Shown here in pieces: positions 17,381-25,874 of a stretch of 64,000 nucleotides of DNA. Both the position numbers and the translations under genes were made by a program. The notes beneath the pieces are model-generated. The model was not told where the DNA came from. It did not search any database and saw only the letters and a list, made by a program, of their open reading frames with translations. Numbering within the stretch: the stretch's first letter is position 1; the number at the start of each line of letters is the position of its first letter. The DNA is from Magnetospirillum fulvum (GTDB lineage Bacteria > Pseudomonadota > Alphaproteobacteria > Rhodospirillales > Magnetospirillaceae). The DNA lies in contig NZ_FNWO01000002.1 of the NCBI RefSeq assembly GCF_900108475.1, positions 124,001 to 188,000 on the forward strand, given 5' to 3'.

Positions 17381-19159
17381 ATGAGCGCGTTGAAAGAGTG
17401 CGACATCATCATGAAGGGGGGAATCACCTCGGGGTTGGTCTATCCCAAGGCGATTAAAACCCTCAGCGAATCCTATATTTTCCGCTGCATCGGCGGCACC
17501 TCGGCCGGGGCGGTGGTCGCGGTGGTGACGGCGGCGGCGGAATATGGACGCCACAGCGGCGGGTATCAGCGGCTGGACCACATTACCGCCGAGCTCAAAA
17601 CCAATCTGATCAATCTCTTCCAGCCTGATCCCCGCGCCCAATCCGTGTACGACGTGTTCAGGGCGGCGCTCGACAAGAAATACGTCACCGCCCTGCTGCG
17701 GGTCGCCCGGGTCAGTCTGCCCTGGACCATCCTCGGCGCGGTGGTGGGATTGATCCCTGCCATTCTGATCGGCGGGGTCGGGGCTTGGCTGACCGGTCTG
17801 GTCGCTGCAATATTCCTCGGCTTACTGTTCGCGCTGGTGGCGCTGGTGTTCAAGCTGCGCAACCTCCTGCCGGTGCTCGATTACGGCTTGTGCCCAGGAT
17901 CGCGAGCGGAAAACAGCGAGGATACCTCGTTCCCGCCGCTGTCCGACTGGCTGACCACAGCAATCGACACGATTGCCGGACTGGATTCGGCCAAGCGCGG
18001 TCCGCTGCTGATCCGCGATCTGGTCGCGGGCGGGCCAGAGGGGCGGACAGGAGATTCGCTGCATCCGGCGATCGACCTGCGCACGGTGACCACCAACCTC
18101 AACATGCGCCGTCCCTATACCCTGCCCAATATGAACGACCGTAATTACTATTTTAAAGCGAGCGAATTTCGGCGCATCTTTCCCCAAAGGGTGGTTGATC
18201 AGATGGTCAACGCCAAGCGCGATGACGACGAGAAGCTGCGCCGCGATGGCGACGAGGATCTGATCCCCTTCCCGCTCGCCGACGATCTGCCGGTGGTGGT
18301 GACGGCGCGGATGAGCCTCAGCTTTCCCTTCCTGATTGCGGCGGTGCCGCTCTACCGGGTCGATTACACGATCCCGGCCAATCCGCCGATCCGGCGGGTG
18401 CTGTTCAGCGACGGTGGGCTGTCGAGCAACTTCCCGATCCATTTCTTCGATGCTCTGTTCCCTACCCGTCCCACCTTTGGCATCAGCCTCGAAGAGTTCG
18501 ACGACGCCAAGCCGACCCGCCGGGTCTACCTGCCGATGAAGGCAAGCGGCGGGACGGAAAGGGATCTTTCGATTGGGAAAATTCCCGGGGTGGCGTCGTT
18601 CGTGATGGCGCTGGTCAATGCGGCGAAGGATTGGCAGGACCAGCTTCGCACCGTTCTGCCCGGCTATCGCGAGCGGGTCGCCCACGTTTATTTGAAGGAT
18701 GACGAAGGCGGGCTCAACCTCAACATGCCGCCCGAACGGATCGACACTCTACTGGATCTGGGGTTGCGGGCCGGTCATTTGATGACCGCAACGACACCGA
18801 CCGACCCCGCGACCGCCGCCCTTGCCACCCAGGACCAGGACCGTTACCCGTTCGATTTCGATGACCACCGGTGGCGGCGGTTCCTCAGCGCCTATGGCGC
18901 GCTGGAGGAAGCGTTGCTTCAGGCCCAGGCCAGTTGGGGCAACGCCGGGACGCCCGGAACCTACAGCAACTTCATCGAGGCCTATCTGAACAACCCGGCG
19001 TCCTATGGCAGTTCGAGCTTGGCCAACCGGCAGGCGGCGTTCAAACGGATCGACGATCTGATGACCTTGGTGAAAGGCTGGCAGCCGCCGCTGAACGATC
19101 CCAAAAACAAACTTTTGCCCAGGCGGCCCGGCCTGCTGCGGATCACGCCGCGATATTGA
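17381..19159 (+). CDS. Patatin-like phospholipase with internal transmembrane hairpin
   Basis: A 592-residue putative lipid acyl hydrolase. The oxyanion loop KGGITSGLVYP lies at residues ~12-22, the nucleophile elbow IGGTSAGA at ~36-43 (Ser ~40) and the catalytic Asp in FSDGGLSSNFPIHFFD near 344. This MKGGITSG(L/V)VYP form is shared with proteins called RpoH suppressors in rhizobia. Between the Ser and Asp motifs, residues ~112-162 form two strongly hydrophobic helices (WTILGAVVGLIPAILIGG and LVAAIFLGLLFALVALVF), so the enzyme is likely membrane-anchored. GGAGGG just upstream supports the ATG at 17381. No neighbour suggests a defence or secretion system. Confidence 0.85.
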   Translation: MSALKECDIIMKGGITSGLVYPKAIKTLSESYIFRCIGGTSAGAVVAVVTAAAEYGRHSGGYQRLDHITAELKTNLINLFQPDPRAQSVYDVFRAALDKKYVTALLRVARVSLPWTILGAVVGLIPAILIGGVGAWLTGLVAAIFLGLLFALVALVFKLRNLLPVLDYGLCPGSRAENSEDTSFPPLSDWLTTAIDTIAGLDSAKRGPLLIRDLVAGGPEGRTGDSLHPAIDLRTVTTNLNMRRPYTLPNMNDRNYYFKASEFRRIFPQRVVDQMVNAKRDDDEKLRRDGDEDLIPFPLADDLPVVVTARMSLSFPFLIAAVPLYRVDYTIPANPPIRRVLFSDGGLSSNFPIHFFDALFPTRPTFGISLEEFDDAKPTRRVYLPMKASGGTERDLSIGKIPGVASFVMALVNAAKDWQDQLRTVLPGYRERVAHVYLKDDEGGLNLNMPPERIDTLLDLGLRAGHLMTATTPTDPATAALATQDQDRYPFDFDDHRWRRFLSAYGALEEALLQAQASWGNAGTPGTYSNFIEAYLNNPASYGSSSLANRQAAFKRIDDLMTLVKGWQPPLNDPKNKLLPRRPGLLRITPRY

Positions 19160-19252
19160 GACGAGAGGGGACGGTTCGGCCTGACCCGGCTTGACTTGGG
19201 CCGCGCCAAGGACCATCTACAAACAATTCATGCTCGACCGCGAAGGATCGCC

Positions 19253-19798
19253 ATGTTCATCCAGACCGAACCGACCCCCAATCCCTCCACGCTGAAGTTC
19301 CTGCCCGGCACCGACGTGATGCCGAGCGGAACCGCTGATTTCGACAGTGCCGAGTCCGCCGCGTCGTCGCCGCTGGCCACGCGCCTGTTCGCCATCGACG
19401 GTGTCGCCGGGGTGTTTCTGGCCGCCGATTTCATCTCGGTCGCCAAGGCCGACGAGGCCGAGTGGCAGGTGATCAAGCCGCAGGTTCTGGCGGCGATCAT
19501 GGAGCATTTCGCCTCGGGCCAGCCGGTGATCGAAGGGGCGGCCGACGCCGCCGAGGCGGGCGAGGACGATGCCCTGGTCGCTCAGATCAAGGAATTGATC
19601 GAGACTCGGGTGCGTCCGGCGGTCGCGCAGGATGGTGGCGACATCACCTTCCGGGGCTTCCGCGACGGCATCGTCTATCTGCGTTTGCAAGGGGCGTGCT
19701 CGGGTTGCCCGAGTGCCAGTGCCACCCTGAAGCATGGTATCGAGAACATGCTAAAGTATTATGTCCCCGAGGTGCAGGCGGTGCAGGCAGTCGCCTAG
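19253..19798 (+). CDS. Nfu/NifU-like iron-sulfur scaffold protein
   Basis: A 181-residue carrier delivering Fe-S clusters to target enzymes. The N-terminal Nfu_N domain starts MFIQTEPTPNPSTLKFLPG and covers about residues 1-87. The C-terminal NifU domain (~105-175) has VAQDGGDITFRGFRDGIVYLRLQGACSGCP with the cluster-binding C-x-x-C. The ATG at 19253 is the family start; the frame upstream is not homologous. Followed by a terminator, so it appears to be a single-gene unit. Confidence 0.96.
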   Translation: MFIQTEPTPNPSTLKFLPGTDVMPSGTADFDSAESAASSPLATRLFAIDGVAGVFLAADFISVAKADEAEWQVIKPQVLAAIMEHFASGQPVIEGAADAAEAGEDDALVAQIKELIETRVRPAVAQDGGDITFRGFRDGIVYLRLQGACSGCPSASATLKHGIENMLKYYVPEVQAVQAVA

Positions 19799-19824
19799 CT
19801 TCTGCCACTTTTCCAGGTTTTTCT

Positions 19825-19856
19825 ACGGGCTCCGGTCTCTCCAGACCGGGGCCCGT
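19825..19856 (+). terminator. Hairpin after the Nfu gene
   Basis: ACGGGC-T-CCGGTCT and AGACCGG-G-GCCCGT pair around CTCC to give a 13-bp stem with one mismatch, 27 bases after the stop codon. T-run is weak (TTGTG). Confidence 0.7.
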
Positions 19857-19888
19857 TGTGCGTTCGGGCCCCTCGTCCGTTTGGTTAG

Positions 19889-19941
19889 GTTGCACTTTTG
19901 TAAACACGCCGTTAATATACACCTTAATATTGCAGTGCAAC
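19889..19941 (+). promoter_or_regulatory. AT-rich upstream region of the glucosaminidase gene with inverted and direct repeats
   Basis: GTTGCAC (19889-19895) and GTGCAAC (19935-19941) are inverted arms around a stretch that holds two TTAATAT direct repeats at 19912 and 19924. It is the most AT-rich local patch between Nfu and the glucosaminidase and probably contains the promoter and operator of the latter. Confidence 0.4.
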
Positions 19942-19961
19942 ATGAAGGGGGCGCCGCCGGC

Positions 19962-20909
19962 ATGGCCACCGGTTCACACGGTTCAAAACTGTTTTCTGTA
20001 CTCTGTCTTGCCGTCGTGATTGGCGGAACCGTTGGGATGTACGCCACGGTTTTGCAGGGATCACGACCAGTTGTCGATGTTGCCGTCCGCCCGACCGCTC
20101 CCGTTGCCGAAGTGCCGGTGGGTCTGAGCGGCGAGGATGTCGCCACCGCCGCCCGACTGGATCGGGCGTTCCGCCGGATGGGGTATCAACTCGACGCGAT
20201 TCGGGTCGGCAGCGCCGAGGTGCCGCCGCTGTTTCTGACCCAGGTTCCGCACGACATCGATGACATGCCCGATTCGGACAGCCGCAAGGAGCTGTTTCTG
20301 CGGGTGATGTTGCCGCTGGTGCTGGCCGCCAACGAAGAGATCGCCGAGGACCGGGCCCGGCTTCAGGCCCTGCTGGCCCGCAAGGCCTCGCGTCAGTCGC
20401 TGACTCATCCCGATCAGGTGTGGCTGAAGGCGTTGGCCGAGCGCTACGAGGTCGAGGACGGCGATATGAGCCGTCTGCTGGCCCGGGTCGATATCGTGCC
20501 GCCGTCGCTGGCGTTGGCGCAGGCGGCCGAGGAAACCGGGTGGGGCACCTCGCGGCTGGTGCGGCGCAGCCGCAACCTGTTCGGCCACACCGCCGATTCC
20601 GCCAGCGACGAAACCGGCATGCGTCAGTTCGGATCGTTGCAGGACGCGGTGCGGGCCTATCTGCTCAATCTCAACACCCACCGCGCCTATGACGGACTGC
20701 GCCGGGCTCGGATGAAGGCCCGCACAAAAGGCCATCCGGTCGATGGGCACCAATTGGCCGATGCGCTCAAGGCCTATTCCGAACGCGGCGAGGCCTATGT
20801 CGGCACGATCCGCTCGCTGATCCGCCGCAACGATCTTGTCGCCCTCGACAATGCCCGGTTGGGTCGGGTGCTGCCGGTGCGGCTTGCCTCGGCGGGCTTC
20901 GCGCGATAG
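19962..20909 (+). CDS. Membrane-anchored Bax-like glucosaminidase (peptidoglycan hydrolase)
   Basis: A 315-residue protein with one N-terminal membrane helix (about residues 10-27, LFSVLCLAVVIGGTVGMYATVL). The C-terminal half (about 170-300) is a lysozyme-like glucosaminidase domain: PPSLALAQAAEETGWGTSRLVRRSRNLFGH contains the catalytic glutamate (EETGWG) and LFG motif, and YSERGEAYVGTIRSLIRRND closes the domain. It resembles E. coli Bax and likely trims cell wall glycan in the periplasm. I chose the ATG at 19962; an ATG at 19941 is in another frame. Confidence 0.88.
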   Translation: MATGSHGSKLFSVLCLAVVIGGTVGMYATVLQGSRPVVDVAVRPTAPVAEVPVGLSGEDVATAARLDRAFRRMGYQLDAIRVGSAEVPPLFLTQVPHDIDDMPDSDSRKELFLRVMLPLVLAANEEIAEDRARLQALLARKASRQSLTHPDQVWLKALAERYEVEDGDMSRLLARVDIVPPSLALAQAAEETGWGTSRLVRRSRNLFGHTADSASDETGMRQFGSLQDAVRAYLLNLNTHRAYDGLRRARMKARTKGHPVDGHQLADALKAYSERGEAYVGTIRSLIRRNDLVALDNARLGRVLPVRLASAGFAR

Positions 20910-20917
20910 CGGTCGCA

Positions 20918-20941
20918 GGCGGGGGCCGCCGCGCCCCCGCC
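20918..20941. terminator. Bidirectional GC-rich hairpin between bax-like gene and dapB
   Basis: GGCGGGGGC and GCCCCCGCC form a 9-bp stem around six bases, in the 39-base gap between two convergent genes. Confidence 0.65.
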
Positions 20942-20948
20942 CGGCCTG

Positions 20949-21746
20949 CTACAAATCGAGGACGTCGCGCATCGTGTAAAGGCCGGGCGCGCGTCCCTTC
21001 GCCCACAACGCGGCCCGCACCGCGCCCCGGGCGAAGACCACCCGGCTCGACGCCTTGTGGGTCAGCTCGACCCGTTCGCCCTCGGCGGCGAAGATCACGC
21101 TGTGATCGCCGACGACGTCGCCGCCGCGCAGGGTGGCAAAGCCGATTTCGCCCCGCGTCCGCGCCCCGGTATGGCCGTCGCGGCTTTTGCACCAGACCTG
21201 ATCGAGCGCGACAGAGCGCCCCGCGGCGGCGGCACGGCCCAAGCCTAAAGCGGTTCCGCTGGGAGCATCGACCTTATGGCGGTGGTGCATCTCGACAATT
21301 TCGATGTCGAAATCATCACCGAGGATGTGCGCGGCGCGCTCGGTCAGCGCGGTCAGCAGGGTAACGCCGACGCTGTAATTGGGCGCGTGGACGATTGCGG
21401 TGCGCCCTGCGGCGGCGGCCAGCGCCTGTTCGTCTTCCGGGGTCAGGCCGGTGGTGCCGACGACGAGAATCTTGCCGTGTTCGGCGGCCAGGGCGGCATG
21501 GGCCACCGTCGCTGCCGGAGCGGTGAAGTCGATCACGGCGTCCGACGCGGCGAACAAAGCGGCGATATCGTCGGTCGCAAAGACGCCAAGGGCCTCGCGT
21601 CCGATCAATGTGCCCAGATCGGTTCCGAGCGCGGCCGCTCCGCTCCGCTCGGATCCACCCGAAAGCGTGCTGCCGTCGGTGTCGAGAACCGATTCCATCA
21701 GCATCCGGCCCATCCGTCCGGCGCAGCCGCAGATCCCGATCTTCAT
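20949..21746 (-). CDS. dapB: 4-hydroxy-tetrahydrodipicolinate reductase
   Basis: A 265-residue NAD(P)H enzyme that reduces the DapA product to tetrahydrodipicolinate on the way to lysine and peptidoglycan diaminopimelate. The N-terminal dinucleotide motif is KIGICGCAGRMGRML (residues 2-16). VVGTTGLTPEDE and HAPNYSVGVTLL follow, and the active-site signature EMHHRHKVDAPSGTAL (~150-165) is complete. Downstream of pheA on the same strand after 95 bases. Confidence 0.97.
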   Translation of the reverse strand: MKIGICGCAGRMGRMLMESVLDTDGSTLSGGSERSGAAALGTDLGTLIGREALGVFATDDIAALFAASDAVIDFTAPAATVAHAALAAEHGKILVVGTTGLTPEDEQALAAAAGRTAIVHAPNYSVGVTLLTALTERAAHILGDDFDIEIVEMHHRHKVDAPSGTALGLGRAAAAGRSVALDQVWCKSRDGHTGARTRGEIGFATLRGGDVVGDHSVIFAAEGERVELTHKASSRVVFARGAVRAALWAKGRAPGLYTMRDVLDL

Positions 21747-21841
21747 GTCATCCTCGTCTGGAAAAGTGCCCTGTCGGACAGGTTTAGATCACATCCCCGC
21801 CGCCGTGAAGAGGGGATCAGGCCCGAGGTGGGACCGGCGGA

Positions 21842-22711
21842 TTATTCGAATGAAAAGCGTTTGTGGATGCGGAAGGGGTGCTGGGGATAGACGCCGAGGA
21901 TGCGGACTTCGTGGCTGAAGAAATCGAGTTCTTCGAGGGCAGCGCGCAGGGCGTGCGAGGCGGGATGGCCTTCGACGTCGGCATAGAACTGGGTGGCGAC
22001 GAATTCGCCGCCGACCATATAGCTTTCCAGCCGGGTCATATTGATCCCGTTGGTGGCGAAGCCGCCCAGCGCCTTGTATAACGCGGCGGCGACGTTACGC
22101 ACCCGGAACACAAACGTGGTGACGCAGGGCAGGTTGGGATTGGGTTCGCGGGCTTCGCGGGCCAGCACGACGAAGCGGGTGGTGTTGTGCTCGGCATCCT
22201 CGATATGGGCGCGCAGCGACACCAGACCGTGGATTTCGGCGGCGAGTTCCGAGGCGATCGCGGCGAAGGAGGGGTCGTTGCGGGCGGCGACTTCGGCGGC
22301 GGCTCCGGCGGTGTCGGCGCCGACGATCGCGGTCAGGCCCAGTTCGCGGACCAGATTGCGGCATTGCCCCAAAGCGTGAACGTGGCTTTTGACGGTGCGG
22401 ACGTCGGCCAGGGTCGCGCCGGGCACGCCCAGCAGGTGGTGGCTGATCCGCTCGTAATGCTCGGCGATGATGTGGAGCCCGGCATAGGGAATCAGGTGGT
22501 GGACGTCGGCGACCCGTCCGGCCAGCGAGTTCTCGATCGGAATCATCGCATAGCGGGCGCGCCCCTCGCGGACGGCGGCGAAGGCGTCCTCGAAGGTGCG
22601 GCAGGGAAGCGGAGCCATTCCCGGATAGGCGTTGCGGCAAGAGAGATGCGAATAGGCGCCGGGCTCGCCCTGAAAGGCGATGGCGCTGCCGGGATCGGGA
22701 ATGTCGTTCAT
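21842..22711 (-). CDS. pheA: Prephenate dehydratase
   Basis: A monofunctional enzyme turning prephenate into phenylpyruvate for phenylalanine synthesis. The catalytic domain opens with IAFQGEPGAYSHLSCRNAYP and ends with EHNTTRFVVL, the TRF catalytic motif; an ACT regulatory domain follows (about 200-280) with the alphaproteobacterial LESYMVGG form of the phenylalanine site. No chorismate mutase domain is attached. The ATG at 22711 gives 289 residues; a GTG at 22726 that overlaps the kdsB stop (GTGA) would add five residues and is possible. Transcribed with kdsB upstream. Confidence 0.95.
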   Translation of the reverse strand: MNDIPDPGSAIAFQGEPGAYSHLSCRNAYPGMAPLPCRTFEDAFAAVREGRARYAMIPIENSLAGRVADVHHLIPYAGLHIIAEHYERISHHLLGVPGATLADVRTVKSHVHALGQCRNLVRELGLTAIVGADTAGAAAEVAARNDPSFAAIASELAAEIHGLVSLRAHIEDAEHNTTRFVVLAREAREPNPNLPCVTTFVFRVRNVAAALYKALGGFATNGINMTRLESYMVGGEFVATQFYADVEGHPASHALRAALEELDFFSHEVRILGVYPQHPFRIHKRFSFE

Positions 22712-22722
22712 CGTCACCGCTT

Positions 22723-23469
22723 TCACGAGCGCGCGGCGAGCAGGGCTCGCGCCCGCTCAAGATCGGCCGGAGTATCGACACCGAGAGGAACCGTGTCAAC
22801 CAGGGCGGCATCGATTCTCATGCCGTTTTCCAGGGCGCGGAGCTGTTCCAGCTTTTCCCGTCGTTCGAGAATCGCCGGAGGCAAGGCGACGAAGCGGGCT
22901 AGCGCCTCGCGGCGATAGGCATAGATACCGAGATGGTGATAAAGCGGCCCGTCATTGGCGGGCACGGTGGCGCGGCTGAAATAGAGGGCGCGGCCGATTT
23001 TCTGGCCGGGCGCGAGGCCGAGAACCGCTTTGACGACGTTGGGATCGGTCCGTTCCTCGGGCCGGACGATCTCGACCACCAGGGTGGCGAGATCGACCGC
23101 GGGATCAGCCAGAGGGGCCAGCACCGCGCCGACCAGGGCCGGGTCGAGGGTGGGCAGGTCGCCCTGGAGATTGACGATCGCGCCGTGACGTCCGGTGGGG
23201 TCGAAGCGCTGGACCGCTTCCCACACCCGGTCGGAGCCGGAGGGATGGTCGGGATCGGTCAGCACCGCCTCGCCGCCATGAGCGCGCACCGCGTCGGCGA
23301 TTTCCGGCTCGCCCGCCGCGACCAGAACCGGCCCCAGACCGGCCTCGACGGCGCGGCGCCAGACGTGAACGATCATCGGCACGCCGTGGATGTCGGCCAG
23401 CGGCTTGCCCGGCAGACGCGTCGCATGCAGGCGGGCGGGAATCACGATCAGGGGAGCGGAGGCGGTCAT
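22723..23469 (-). CDS. kdsB: 3-deoxy-manno-octulosonate cytidylyltransferase
   Basis: A 248-residue enzyme activating Kdo with CTP for lipopolysaccharide inner core synthesis. The nucleotide motif [25 protein letters not shown] is at residues ~9-33, with [16 protein letters not shown] and [11 protein letters not shown] carrying conserved substrate and metal residues. Full length. The ATG at 23469 is the family start. Directly upstream of pheA with almost no gap, so the two are co-expressed; this kdsB-pheA pairing is common in alphaproteobacteria. Confidence 0.97.
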   Translation of the reverse strand: MTASAPLIVIPARLHATRLPGKPLADIHGVPMIVHVWRRAVEAGLGPVLVAAGEPEIADAVRAHGGEAVLTDPDHPSGSDRVWEAVQRFDPTGRHGAIVNLQGDLPTLDPALVGAVLAPLADPAVDLATLVVEIVRPEERTDPNVVKAVLGLAPGQKIGRALYFSRATVPANDGPLYHHLGIYAYRREALARFVALPPAILERREKLEQLRALENGMRIDAALVDTVPLGVDTPADLERARALLAARS

Positions 23470-23598
23470 GGCGAAAGTCCGGATGGCGGGAGCGATGGCC
23501 CAGACCATACCCTCACCGGATTGGCTTTGCGACAGGCTTGGCCGACCGGGACGATCATGATTGAATTGCAGTTCGACCCTAACCGAAAGGCCTCTGTC

Positions 23599-24291
23599 GT
23601 GATTTCCGCCCTGTTCAAGGCATTCGCCCAACTGAGCGACCCCCGCCTGAGGCGGGTGCTGCGCATCGGCATCCTGTCCGCCCTGGCCTGTTGGGCCGCG
23701 CTGGCGGTGATCGCCTCGGTGGCGGTGAAGCACACCCATTTCTTCGACCAATCCTGGGCCGATGCCGGGACCGGTCTGGCCCTCGGCCTGGTGGCGGTGG
23801 TGGTGCCGGTGCTGTTCTTCTCGGCGCTGGCGACCTTCGTGATGAGCTTCTTTCTCGAAGACATCGCCGCCGTGGTTGAATCCCGCCATTATCCCGGCCT
23901 TGCTCCGTCGCGGCGGGTGCCATGGCGCGAGACGCTGGTCGCCTCGACCCGCTTCCTGGTGGTGATGGTCGCGGTGACGCTCCTGGCCGCCCCGGTCTAT
24001 CTCGCCCTGCTGTTCTTCGGGCTGGGACTGATCCTCAATTATCTGGTCAACGGCTATCTGCTCGGCCGCGAATATTACGAACTGGTCGCCAGCCGTCGCC
24101 TCACGCCCGATCAGGTCCGGGCCCAGCTTCACCTCCATTTCACCCGGCTGTGGCTGTGCGGCGCGGTGATCAACTTCCTGTTCCAGATCCCGCTGCTCAA
24201 TCTGGCCGCGCCGGTGCTGGCCACCGCCTTCATGGTCCATGTCGAGCAATCACTGCCGCCCGCGCCACCGCCCGAGCGGGTGCCGGTATGA
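23599..24291 (+). CDS. EI24 domain-containing integral membrane protein
   Basis: About 230 residues with five to six hydrophobic stretches and the EI24/CysZ-type layout: an N-terminal [21 protein letters not shown] amphipathic start, a long middle helix pair, and [28 protein letters not shown], which matches the family's YLLGREYFE signature. CysZ in enterobacteria imports sulfate, but the role of this shorter alphaproteobacterial group is unknown. I prefer the GTG at 23599, which has GAAAGG eight bases upstream; an ATG at 23557 is the alternative. ATGA overlap with the lipoprotein gene downstream. Confidence 0.82.
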   Translation: MISALFKAFAQLSDPRLRRVLRIGILSALACWAALAVIASVAVKHTHFFDQSWADAGTGLALGLVAVVVPVLFFSALATFVMSFFLEDIAAVVESRHYPGLAPSRRVPWRETLVASTRFLVVMVAVTLLAAPVYLALLFFGLGLILNYLVNGYLLGREYYELVASRRLTPDQVRAQLHLHFTRLWLCGAVINFLFQIPLLNLAAPVLATAFMVHVEQSLPPAPPPERVPV

Positions 24292-24707
24292 GCAGGCTGC
24301 TGCGCCACGCCGCGCTGGCCGGACTGGCCCTGCTGGTGTCCGCCTGCGCCGAGGGGCCGTCGCGCCCGAGCGGTGGTGGTGGCGACGGTCGGCTCGACCG
24401 CTCCACCACCGTCCCCGAAAGCGGGGCGGCGGGGCGGCCGACCTCGTCCGTGCTGGAGCAATTGAAAGGTCTCAGCACCGCCGAGATCGAGCGGCGGTTC
24501 GGTCCCCCCGCCTTTCGCCGTGCCGATCCGCCCGCCGAAATGTGGCAATACCGTACCCGGCTCTGTTCGCTCGACCTGTTTCTCTACCGCCAGCCCAACA
24601 AAAGCGTGACGGTGTCGCATGCCGCCGTGCGCGGCCCGACCGGCGCGCCGGTGGGTGAGCCCGAGTGCCTGAAGGCGGTGCAGTCCGCCCGCGCCGGGGA
24701 GAATTAG
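24288..24707 (+). CDS. Putative lipoprotein of unknown function
   Basis: A 139-residue exported protein. The lipobox LLVSAC at residues ~15-20 predicts acylation at Cys20. A low-complexity Ser/Gly-rich linker follows, then a compact C-terminal part (about 55-130) with SSVLEQLKGLSTAEIERRFGPP and WQYRTRLCSLDLFLY, which resembles a small SmpA/BamE-like fold, although the match is only by eye. It is translationally coupled to the EI24 gene. Its stop overlaps the convergent Mug gene by four bases. Confidence 0.7.
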   Translation: MSRLLRHAALAGLALLVSACAEGPSRPSGGGGDGRLDRSTTVPESGAAGRPTSSVLEQLKGLSTAEIERRFGPPAFRRADPPAEMWQYRTRLCSLDLFLYRQPNKSVTVSHAAVRGPTGAPVGEPECLKAVQSARAGEN

Positions 24708-25231
24708 AGCCGAGGTCGATCCAGCCCGGGGGCGGCGTCTTGAACGGCGCGGACGCGGTGGGCGAGGTCGTGCCAGGGGGCGGGATCGAAATAGCCCCGC
24801 GCCCGGCCCGAGGTCGAGGGAACGACCAGCAGCGGGATTCCGTCCAGGCTTTCGGCCTGGAGACCGTAGGAGATCGTTTTCTTGCCGAAATAAGTTGAGG
24901 CGGCGAATTTGCTGTCGAAGGCGATCAGGCCGGGGCGGAAGCGTCGCATCTTGGCGGCAAAGCCGGGAACGTCGAACCCGGCGCGGCTGAGATCGGAATC
25001 CGCCCCCCATTCGATTTTGTTGAGGTCGGTGAGCCCGATGCCGAAGCCAAGCAGCGCCGGATAATGCGCGGGCTCAAGCCGAACCGGGGTCAGACCGACC
25101 GTGTGCAAAATCGTCCAGAACAGGTTGCCGGGGTGGGCGTAATAGGCCGCAGCCTCCTTCGAGGCCCGGCTGGGGGCGGTCCCACACAGAACGAGGGCCA
25201 GACCCTCTTCAAGCAAATCCGGAATAATCAT
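24704..25231 (-). CDS. mug: G:T/U mismatch-specific DNA glycosylase (Mug-like)
   Basis: A 175-residue member of the uracil-DNA glycosylase superfamily. The motif after the first strand reads LALVLCGTAPSRAS, the family's usual position for G(I/T)NPG, followed by GFGIGLTDLN and the C-terminal LLVVPSTSGRARGYF, equivalent to the DNA-intercalating motif (NPSGLSR in Mug). It would remove uracil or thymine opposite guanine, or ethenocytosine. The ATG at 25231 avoids an N-terminal extension without homology. Divergent from secB with a 127-base gap between them. Confidence 0.85.
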   Translation of the reverse strand: MIIPDLLEEGLALVLCGTAPSRASKEAAAYYAHPGNLFWTILHTVGLTPVRLEPAHYPALLGFGIGLTDLNKIEWGADSDLSRAGFDVPGFAAKMRRFRPGLIAFDSKFAASTYFGKKTISYGLQAESLDGIPLLVVPSTSGRARGYFDPAPWHDLAHRVRAVQDAAPGLDRPRL

Positions 25232-25358
25232 CGCGACCGATTGGGACAGAACAGAGACAGTGTAACATGAGGACATACCTCGTGTTGTACCGGAACGCGA
25301 TCCGTGCTACCCGAACTGTGCCGGCTGCGTCGGCCCGCACAGTCCGCAGGAGAAGCAG

Positions 25359-25823
25359 ATGACCGATTCCCAAACCCCGACGGAGAATGCTCCGGCGCTG
25401 AAGATTCACGGCCAGTACATCAAGGATCTTTCGTTCGAAATTCCGAATGCCCCCCAGGTGTTTCTGGAAATGCAGGGCGAGGCTCCGGAAATTCCGATCC
25501 ATGTCGATGTCAGCGCCGCGGGCGTCGGGCAGGATCTGTACGAGGTCGTTCTGCGTCTGCGCGTCGAAGCGCGGGTCAGCGGCAAGACCCTGTTCATCGC
25601 CGAGCTTGATTATGCCGGGCTGTTCGCGCTGAACCTGCCCGAGGAACAGATCGGCCCCTATCTGCTGATCGAATGCCCGCGCCTGCTGTTCCCGTTCGCC
25701 CGCGCCATCATTGCCGATGTGACCCGCGACGGCGGCTTCCCGCCGCTGGTGCTCCAGCCGCTCGATTTCGTCACGCTCTATCGGACCCGTCTTGAGGAAC
25801 AGGCTGCCGCTGGCACCGCCTGA
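25359..25823 (+). CDS. secB: Protein-export chaperone SecB
   Basis: A 154-residue tetrameric chaperone that keeps precursors unfolded and hands them to SecA. The central beta-sheet sequence KIHGQYIKDLSFEIPNAPQVF and the groove-lining GLFALNLPEEQIGPYLLIECPRLLFPFAR are both intact, as is FPPLVLQPLDFVTLY at the end. Full length. Convergent with dnaQ, as is frequent in alphaproteobacteria near the origin. Confidence 0.98.
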   Translation: MTDSQTPTENAPALKIHGQYIKDLSFEIPNAPQVFLEMQGEAPEIPIHVDVSAAGVGQDLYEVVLRLRVEARVSGKTLFIAELDYAGLFALNLPEEQIGPYLLIECPRLLFPFARAIIADVTRDGGFPPLVLQPLDFVTLYRTRLEEQAAAGTA

Positions 25824-25837
25824 TCCGGCCCGGGACT

Positions 25838-25866
25838 CGTCTCTCTCCCAAAACGGGAGAGAGACG
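25838..25866. terminator. Shared terminator of secB and dnaQ
   Basis: CGTCTCTCTCCC and GGGAGAGAGACG form a perfect 12-bp stem around AAAAC between the two convergent genes. Confidence 0.8.
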
Positions 25867-25874
25867 TTCGATGG

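Noticed and set aside
17381-19159. Patatin as part of an anti-phage (CapV-type) system
   Set aside because: No cyclase, ubiquitin-like or other defence gene is adjacent; neighbours are typA and the Nfu scaffold gene, and the motif form matches the RpoH-suppressor type instead.
19912-19927. CtrA-like TTAA...TTAA site
   Set aside because: The spacer is eight bases, not seven, so it does not meet the CtrA consensus; kept only as a weak observation.
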